Below, one piece after another: positions 5,115 to 9,328 of a stretch of DNA of 9,328 bases. Source of the DNA: Methanothrix sp. Its GTDB lineage: Archaea; Halobacteriota; Methanosarcinia; Methanotrichales; Methanotrichaceae. Where the stretch lies: assembly GCA_003162615.1 (NCBI GenBank), contig PMNG01000181.1, positions 251 to 9,578 of the forward strand, in the 5' to 3' direction. The notes below the pieces were generated by a model. It worked only from the letters and a program-made list of their open reading frames with translations, was not told the DNA's origin and made no database searches. Position 1 is the first letter of the stretch; every line of letters starts with the position of its first letter. The translations under genes and the position numbers were made by a program.

Positions 5115-5483
5115 ATGATGGGATTAGCGCCAAATAAAACAAGCAACCTGGCTGATGTTGTGGAACGGATACTGGACAAAGGCCTGGTGATCAACGCAGA
5201 TATAGCAGTGTCGATAGCTGGCACTGAGCTGCTAGGAATTAAGATACGAGCAACTCTGGCTTCCTTTGAGACCGCAGCAAAGTATGGACTGGAACTCCCT
5301 TCAGGAACAAACCTCAACGCACCAGGCTGGAAGGAGGCATCCGTGACCAAGATGGCATGCCCGGAATGCGGAAACCGAAGGGACGAGAAGCTGCTGATTC
5401 AGGAGGGGTGTCACGTCTGCGGTTGGTCCAGCCCGATGCAGAGCTTGCCTCTAATAAGGCCGCCTTCTGATAGCTATGATTGA
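5115..5483 (+). CDS. gvpJ: GvpJ, GvpA-like minor wall protein with a Cys4 tail
   Basis: GvpJ is a GvpA paralogue thought to help start or shape the vesicle, at the tips. Residues 11-62 show the family core: NLADVVERILDKGLVINADI, then AVSIAGTELLGIKIRATLAS and FETAAKYGLELPSGT. NADIAVS replaces the IWARISL of GvpA, as in other GvpJ/M proteins. The unusual part is the C-terminal 45 residues: CPEC (82-85) and CHVCGW (99-104), 13 residues apart between pairs, form a likely zinc ribbon. I recall haloarchaeal GvpJ tails as polar and without cysteines. The start may be the first or second of two consecutive ATGs; the second (5118) has better spacing to GGTGA (5106-5110). Zinc binding is inferred from the cysteine spacing. 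Confidence 0.92.
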   Translation: MMGLAPNKTSNLADVVERILDKGLVINADIAVSIAGTELLGIKIRATLASFETAAKYGLELPSGTNLNAPGWKEASVTKMACPECGNRRDEKLLIQEGCHVCGWSSPMQSLPLIRPPSDSYD

Positions 5484-5504
5484 CTTTCGATGAGGTGAGC
5501 AGTC

Positions 5505-6149
5505 GTGAAAAAGGTGCCAAAGGATAAGGATGAGTCCAAGGAACAGTACGAAGAGAGGATAAAGCAGCTTGAGAAGAGGATTGAAGACCTGGAAAAGAAA
5601 GAGCCTGGGAAACTGAGCGAGACAGGAATACAGGTCGAAAAAGGGTCCGGAGGGGACATTTGCGTGGAAGGATTGGTGGATGGCATTGTTGGCCAGTTCA
5701 TTCCAGGACTTGGAGGGATCATCAAAGCTCTGGAAAAATCCTCGCCGGAGTTTCGAAATAGGATTGCAGATACGGATGCTGAGATAAAGCATAGGATCGA
5801 TGTGGGCTGGTCGAGCAAGCCCGTGGTAGATTACCACATATCTACAAGGCCTCTTTCCAGCGGATCAAGGAAAAGAACCGCTCCACGAGAGGTAAACGTG
5901 AGGATGCCGGAAAAGGGGCCAATCAGGGAGCCCATAGTCGATGTGCTCGACGGGAAAGATTACATCACAGTGATCGCCGAGCTGCCCGGAATCACCGAGG
6001 AGGACCTGACAGTCCAGCTTAAAGGAGAGTCCCTGGAGATAAACGCCGGCAAGTTCAACAAGACAGTGGGACTGCCTTGCGCTCCAAAGTCCATAATGGA
6101 GAAGACCTACAAGAACGGCATACTTCAGCTCAAGATAGAGCGGTCGTGA
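5505..6149 (+). CDS. gvpH: Hsp20-like gas vesicle protein GvpH
   Basis: This 214-residue protein combines three parts. Residues 8-33 form a charged coiled coil (EERIKQLEKRIEDLEKK). Residues 52-100 hold a Gly/Ile-rich segment (GIVGQFIPGLGGIIKALEKS) followed by RNRIADTDAEIKHRI, a layout seen in archaeal Gvp-associated Hsp20 proteins as I recall them. The C-terminal 75 residues (140-214) are an alpha-crystallin domain: PIVDVLDGKDYITVIAELPG, then the LKGESLEI strand and a final KNGILQLKI. The chain stops right after that strand, so there is no I-x-I tail of the kind used by oligomeric small heat-shock proteins. Likely a chaperone that keeps hydrophobic Gvps soluble. GTG start, with GAGGTGAG (5492-5499) before it. 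In haloarchaea gvpH precedes gvpI; here it follows gvpJ. Confidence 0.85.
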   Translation: MKKVPKDKDESKEQYEERIKQLEKRIEDLEKKEPGKLSETGIQVEKGSGGDICVEGLVDGIVGQFIPGLGGIIKALEKSSPEFRNRIADTDAEIKHRIDVGWSSKPVVDYHISTRPLSSGSRKRTAPREVNVRMPEKGPIREPIVDVLDGKDYITVIAELPGITEEDLTVQLKGESLEINAGKFNKTVGLPCAPKSIMEKTYKNGILQLKIERS

Positions 6150-6150
6150 A

Positions 6151-6480
6151 ATGACCATCAACATAGATGAGGAGAACTTAAAAGAGGGGTTGCTCGGCCT
6201 GGTGGTCGCCCTTGTAGAGATCATCGAAGAGGTACTCGAGCGCCAGGCTATCAGGCGAATGGAAGGCGGAAGGCTGAGCGATGAGGAAATGGAGCGGCTA
6301 GGTGATGCACTCTCTGAGCTGGACGAGGCTCTTGAGAAGATTAAAGTCGATAACGGCATTGAGGACGCTGTCAAGTCCGTAAGAGATGGTCTTGACAACG
6401 TGGCTGAAAACATAGTCGATCAGTTCATCGATCCGGAGAGATGGACCGAAGATGCAAGGAAGCTAGACTGTGAGCGATGA
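6151..6480 (+). CDS. gvpK: Gas vesicle protein GvpK
   Basis: GvpK is a small helical accessory protein present in nearly all gas vesicle clusters. The 109-residue product has the conserved core at 10-60. It opens LKEGLLGLVVALVEIIEEVL, and the very characteristic ERQAIRRMEGGRLSDEEMER (30-49) follows, then LGDALSELDEAL. A longer charged C-terminal helix (61-109) ends in the cysteine-containing KLDCER. The ATG lies one base after the gvpH stop, and the end overlaps gvpL by 11 bases, so translation across H-K-L is probably coupled. Confidence 0.95.
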   Translation: MTINIDEENLKEGLLGLVVALVEIIEEVLERQAIRRMEGGRLSDEEMERLGDALSELDEALEKIKVDNGIEDAVKSVRDGLDNVAENIVDQFIDPERWTEDARKLDCER

Positions 6481-7249
6481 GGCCAAGTATCTTTATTGTA
6501 TAGCCAGGGAGCACGAAGAGCTCCAGCTTGGCAACATAGGGATAGAGGAGAAGATGGTTTACACCATCGCTCAACGGGATGTGGCAGCCTTGGTCCACTC
6601 TTGTCCGCCCGAGCCTTATAACACCGGTGACAAGGCCCTGGCTGAAGGTTGGGTACTGGAGCACAGTTACGTCATCGATCAAGCCATGAAGAAGTTTGGA
6701 ACGGTCCTTCCCTTCTCTTTCGACGTTATAATCAAAGGAAACGATGACGTAATTCGAGAATGGCTAGACCGGAACTACGAAAGACTTCAAAAAGAGCTGG
6801 AGAGGCTCGCGGACAGAGCGGAATACTCTGTCCAGATCTTCTACGACTATGATATGTATGCGTCTAAAGTGCTGAGCGGCAACTGTGATCTTCTGGCCTT
6901 AAAAGAGAAAATTGATGAGCAAAGCCGTGGGAAGGCCTACCTGCTCCAGCGCAACCTGGATCTGAAGCTAAAGGATGCAGTTTCCTCAAATGTAGAAAAA
7001 CTGGCTGAGCAGTTCGGCCTAGAGATAGGGTCCATTGCCGATGAGGTCAAGGCCGAAGAGAGACACTCTTTCGTTCCCGAGAAGTACAAGGACAAGAAGT
7101 TGATGGCCACTTTCTCCTGTCTGGTACACAGGGACAATGTTGACGTCCTTGGCTTGGCTTTGGAGAAGATCAACTGCCTCGATGGCCTGGCCGTCAGGTT
7201 TACGGGCCCCTGGGCTCCTTTCAGCTTCGTGGATACCGGAGGTGTCTGA
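6470..7249 (+). CDS. gvpL: Gas vesicle protein GvpL (GvpF/GvpL family)
   Basis: This is the second GvpF/GvpL family member, 259 residues. It starts with the family strand KYLYCIA (6-12) and has VLEHSYVIDQAM (62-73) and TVLPFSFDVII (78-88), equivalent to the HRKVVERVM and LPVAYGMIF segments of the upstream gvpF. A long helical insert around 95-125 follows, and the closing signature TGPWAPFSFVD lies at 245-255. GvpL binds GvpA and several other accessory Gvps in haloarchaea and is seen as an assembly hub. The GTG start lies 11 bases inside gvpK, with AAGGA (about 6456-6460) as ribosome binding site. Position between gvpK and gvpM supports L rather than F. Confidence 0.92.
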   Translation: MSDEAKYLYCIAREHEELQLGNIGIEEKMVYTIAQRDVAALVHSCPPEPYNTGDKALAEGWVLEHSYVIDQAMKKFGTVLPFSFDVIIKGNDDVIREWLDRNYERLQKELERLADRAEYSVQIFYDYDMYASKVLSGNCDLLALKEKIDEQSRGKAYLLQRNLDLKLKDAVSSNVEKLAEQFGLEIGSIADEVKAEERHSFVPEKYKDKKLMATFSCLVHRDNVDVLGLALEKINCLDGLAVRFTGPWAPFSFVDTGGV

Positions 7250-7251
7250 TC

Positions 7252-7494
7252 TTGGAGCCAGAGCGCGAAAGCTGTCTGGTGGAGGTGCTGGATAGGCTGC
7301 TGAACAAAGGCGTAGTGCTTAACGCAGATCTGATAATAACGGTGGCTGGCATCCCCATGATCGGAATAAACCTTAGGGCTGTTCTGGCCAGCATGGAGAC
7401 AATGCTCGATTACGGCATGATGGAGGACTGCGATAAGGCCACCAGGGAGTGGTATGCTCGCCAAAAGTGTATGGTTCCTTCTATGAACAGATGA
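7252..7494 (+). CDS. gvpM: GvpM, GvpA-like minor wall protein
   Basis: GvpM is a second GvpA/GvpJ-type paralogue, a minor wall protein implicated in vesicle initiation. Residues 9-56 match the family: LVEVLDRLLNKGVVLNADLI, then ITVAGIPMIGINLRAVLASM and ETMLDYG. It has NADLIITVAG where GvpA has the IWARISLVG strand. The C-terminus is short, with DKATREWYARQKC. The start is TTG, two bases after the gvpL stop, chosen because GGAGGTG (7238-7244) lies at ideal spacing and later GTG codons would cut into the conserved first helix. It closes the operon, as gvpM does in haloarchaea. Confidence 0.92.
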   Translation: MEPERESCLVEVLDRLLNKGVVLNADLIITVAGIPMIGINLRAVLASMETMLDYGMMEDCDKATREWYARQKCMVPSMNR

Positions 7495-7626
7495 TTGGAC
7501 TTCTTGATATTTGGCATAGACTTGGAAAACTTCATTACTTATTTCATAAAGTGTCTTATTAACGTATCTTCAATTGTAGTATATTTAGTATTATATTTTA
7601 TAGACTATATCGATAAACCATTCAAT

Positions 7627-7666
7627 AATATATTTAATGATATATTCTAATAATATATTCTAGTAA
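7627..7666. repeat. Imperfect 12-13 bp tandem repeat TATATTCTAATAA
   Basis: TATATTTAATG (from 7629), TATATTCTAATAA (from 7641) and TATATTCTAGTAA (from 7654) follow one another with a 12-13 base period. The second and third share the nine bases TATATTCTA exactly. The region is so AT-rich that chance or slippage could explain it. Confidence 0.4.
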
Positions 7667-7679
7667 TGTAATGCTGTTG

Positions 7680-7685
7680 TTTTTT
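7680..7685 (+). terminator. Probable T-tract terminator of the gvp operon
   Basis: Six T in a row lie at the end of the AT-rich spacer, before the stop codon of the convergent gene. T-rich tracts are the main intrinsic termination signal in archaea. No GC-rich stem precedes it. Other T-rich positions between 7540 and 7600 could also serve. Confidence 0.35.
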
Positions 7686-7687
7686 AA

Positions 7688-8278
7688 TTAGTCTAAGATC
7701 TTAATCTCGATGTCCTTTGCTATCTTCGGGATCACGTTGTGGGACGCCCCGATGAAGAGCAGGCCGGTCTCGCCGTCCTTGAGTGTCGAGCTGATAGTTT
7801 TGGCTATGAATGTATCCCGATTTTCCATGAGGCGATCCTTAACCTGGTCGTACCCGGCTCCTGCCTCAGTTTTCTCTTTGTCTGTTTTGGCCTCTAAGAT
7901 GGCCTTAATATGACTGTACTCCTCTCTGAGAAGCTCGGGGCTCTCCGTTGCCTCAATCCTTGCTCCTCGATCCATTAGCTTGCAAAGTATTTGGTAGTTC
8001 TTGCTTCCTTTCTCTGCCGTCTCGCGCACGATCCTTTCACCCAGCGCCCCTGCGCACGGCAAGCCGTCCTGGTATATCCTGACCCTATCAAACTTCAGCC
8101 CCAGGCGATCAACCTCCTGGTCCACCTCTTCCCAGAACTTCTCGATTCTCCTCTGGTTATCCTCCCACCTTTGCCTCCCAATCTTGGCCACGCCCTCCTT
8201 CTCCAGACCATCCTTCATAGACCCCATGTCAAATGGAGTGTGAACGATTCTTATCACTAACAGCTTTCTCAAAAGCAT
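7688..8278 (-). CDS. Uncharacterised protein with a faint TraB-like C-terminus
   Basis: I do not recognise this 196-residue soluble protein. Residues 4-20 form a strand then HTPFDMGSM, suggesting a conserved active-site-like loop. Next come a charged helix (33-60), RVRIYQDGLPCAG (65-77), helical EERIVRET-type regions, and RDTFIAKTISSTLKDGETGL (154-173) with LFIGASHNV (174-182). The last part resembles the R-(D/N)-x(3)-A-x-x-I ... G-(A/S)-x-H pattern of TraB/PrgY-type proteins, but this is distant and unproven. The start is doubtful: GGAGGG (8279-8284 on this strand) abuts the ATG directly, whereas a TTG two codons later (8272-8270) has normal spacing, giving MRKLLVIRIVHTP. It is not part of the gvp operon and converges on it. 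Confidence 0.8.
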   Translation of the reverse strand: MLLRKLLVIRIVHTPFDMGSMKDGLEKEGVAKIGRQRWEDNQRRIEKFWEEVDQEVDRLGLKFDRVRIYQDGLPCAGALGERIVRETAEKGSKNYQILCKLMDRGARIEATESPELLREEYSHIKAILEAKTDKEKTEAGAGYDQVKDRLMENRDTFIAKTISSTLKDGETGLLFIGASHNVIPKIAKDIEIKILD

Positions 8279-8284
8279 CCCTCC
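8279..8284 (-). promoter_or_regulatory. Ribosome binding site that favours a TTG start
   Basis: On the - strand GGAGGG is immediately followed by ATG CTT TTG. Zero spacing to the ATG is unfavourable, while the TTG lies six bases away. The true start is therefore probably 8272, two codons inside the ATG-initiated frame. Confidence 0.5.
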
Positions 8285-8326
8285 AGATCTTCGAACCGTA
8301 ACTACCTTGGATTGATTCCAGACAGA

Positions 8327-9328
8327 TCAAATCTCAACGAACCTCATGCGCATCTCGTAGACTTCTTCTTCGCGTCTCTTTTCTATTTCGAACCCCATCT
8401 TCTCGAAGAGTAGTAACATCGGCTTGTTCTCCACCAGAACCTCAGCCGTAAAACCAAGCAGGCCCTGCCTCCTGGCCAGGTATGTGAGATAGGAAAGGAG
8501 CTCAGAGCCCACCCCCTGGTTCTGGCACTGATCCTTTACCACCAAGGCAGCCTCTGCAGTGTGCATGTCCCTGTTCAGTTCGTACTGGCCCAGGCCGATT
8601 ATAGTCTCCTTTTCCTTCCCTTGAATGACCGCGAGGATCTCCATCTTCTTGGTGTAGTCCACAGCTACGAAATCCTGTAGCCTCTTGTGAGGCATGTCCT
8701 TTCTTTGAGAGAAGAATCGCAGATACATACTGTCCTCAGAAAGGGCGTAGAAGAAGTCCTTCAGCATCGGCTCATCTGTGATCTTCACGGGCCGGAGAAG
8801 GATATCAAGACCTTGCTTAGTTGTCCTGTAGGTCTCCAGCTCCTCAGGGTACACTCCTTTCTCGCCGGGAACAAACGCCTGGTCCCTGTAGACCAGAGTT
8901 CGTTTTTTGGCTTCCTCTAACAGCCAGGGCCTGAACTTGGGGTGAGCGATTGATATCAAGTCCATCGTCCTCTCCCGGATGTTCTTGCCGTGCAGGTAGG
9001 CTATACCGTATTCAGTGACTACATAGTGCACATCTCCCCTCGTGAGGGTCACTCCTGCGCCCTCCTGTAGGACAGGGACAATCCTCGATACTGTATCGTT
9101 CAATGCTGTTGAGGGTAGAGCCAGAATTGTCCTGCCGCCAGGCGCAAGCACGGCACCGCGCATGAAGTCTGCCTGGCCTCCAATGCCGCTGTAGAAAGTC
9201 CCGCCGAGGGATTCGGCCGTGGCCTGGCCTGTCAGGTCTATCTCCATGGCGCTATTAATGGCAGTCATTAGGTGGTTCCTGGCGATGATCAGGGGGTTGT
9301 TGGTGTAATCGATCCTCTTGAACTCAAC
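8327..9328 (-). CDS. Acetyl-CoA hydrolase/transferase fused to a GNAT domain (partial, N-terminus off window)
   Basis: The frame stays open to the right edge, reading VEFKRIDYTNNPLIIARNHL before the first in-window Met, so the N-terminal CoA-transferase half lies outside. Of the 333 visible residues, 1-150 match the C-terminal domain of acetyl-CoA hydrolase/4-hydroxybutyrate CoA-transferase proteins: AINSAMEIDLTGQATAES, GTFYSGIGGQADFMRGA, and VVTEYGIAYLHGKNIRERTM. Residues about 178-333 are a GNAT acetyltransferase with the acetyl-CoA-binding loop QNQGVGSELL (269-278) and the late ENKPMLLLFEKMGF motif (300-313). Fusions of this kind exist in anaerobic bacteria and archaea. The enzyme probably moves CoA between acetate and another acid, and the GNAT part may acetylate a protein, perhaps linking acyl-CoA supply to regulation; that is inference. 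It is unrelated to gas vesicles. Confidence 0.9.
   Translation of the reverse strand, partial: VEFKRIDYTNNPLIIARNHLMTAINSAMEIDLTGQATAESLGGTFYSGIGGQADFMRGAVLAPGGRTILALPSTALNDTVSRIVPVLQEGAGVTLTRGDVHYVVTEYGIAYLHGKNIRERTMDLISIAHPKFRPWLLEEAKKRTLVYRDQAFVPGEKGVYPEELETYRTTKQGLDILLRPVKITDEPMLKDFFYALSEDSMYLRFFSQRKDMPHKRLQDFVAVDYTKKMEILAVIQGKEKETIIGLGQYELNRDMHTAEAALVVKDQCQNQGVGSELLSYLTYLARRQGLLGFTAEVLVENKPMLLLFEKMGFEIEKRREEEVYEMRMRFVEI

Larger units (their letters stand above)
7495..7687. other. AT-rich convergent intergenic spacer
   Basis: The spacer separates gvpM (+) from the next - strand gene. By my count 7561-7680 is only about 19% G+C (23 of 120), far below the flanking genes. No ORF, tRNA or strong stem-loop was seen. 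Since both neighbours point inward, no promoter is required here, so the likely roles are termination and insulation. Confidence 0.7.

Noticed and set aside
7991..8260. 89- and 80-codon + frames opposite the hypothetical - strand gene
   Set aside because: The - strand product has coherent motifs and composition; the + frames are Pro/Leu/Ser-rich shadows.
1..9328. tRNA, rRNA, CRISPR array or insertion sequence
   Set aside because: No cloverleaf, regularly spaced direct repeats, transposase frame or terminal inverted repeats were seen on reading both strands.

Overview
The window holds a nearly complete archaeal gas vesicle (gvp) gene cluster on the + strand (about 292-7494), followed by two unrelated - strand genes. 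The gene set, the collinearity with the classical haloarchaeal order, strong GGAGG/GGTGA ribosome binding sites, GTG and TTG starts and an archaeal-type BRE/TATA element all point to a euryarchaeon. The moderate GC content and the acetyl-CoA hydrolase/transferase-GNAT neighbour suggest a methanogen of the Methanosarcinales/Methanotrichales type. The genus (for example Methanothrix or Methanosarcina) is a guess from memory, not something the sequence proves.

Layout. 1-291: a regulatory region with a probable promoter, a structured leader, a possible 12-codon upstream ORF and two palindromes. A strong - strand Shine-Dalgarno at the left edge suggests a divergent gene starting just outside. 292-775: two tandem gvpA copies encoding the same shell protein. 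808-1683: a repetitive helical GvpC-like protein. 1737-2813: gvpN (AAA+ ATPase). 2822-3193: an unrecognised small gene. 3205-3483: gvpO. 3489-4175: gvpF. 4175-4456: gvpG. 4459-4698: a second unrecognised small gene. 4748-5029: gvpI-like basic protein. 5115-5483: gvpJ with a Cys4 tail. 5505-6149: gvpH/Hsp20-like. 6151-6480: gvpK. 6470-7249: gvpL. 7252-7494: gvpM. 7495-7687: a very AT-rich convergent spacer. 7688-8278 (-): conserved-looking hypothetical. 8327-9328 (-, cut by the window edge): acetyl-CoA hydrolase/transferase C-terminal region fused to a GNAT acetyltransferase.

How the genes work together. The order A-A-C-N-x-O-F-G-y-I-J-H-K-L-M matches the haloarchaeal A-C-N-O plus F-G-H-I-J-K-L-M order run together in one direction. 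H sits after J, the regulators D and E are absent from the window, and two extra small genes (x, y) are inserted. GvpA forms the ribbed gas-permeable wall and the GvpC-like protein probably binds it outside. GvpN, the F/L, J/M, G, K, I and H proteins and GvpO are the assembly, nucleation and regulation set. Very short gaps and overlaps from gvpN onward indicate one polycistronic unit.

The points most worth a second look are the two unknown genes embedded in the cluster, the zinc-ribbon-like tail on GvpJ, the SAP/Rho_N-like head and 58-residue repeats of the GvpC-like protein, the almost perfectly identical gvpA pair, and the structured leader.
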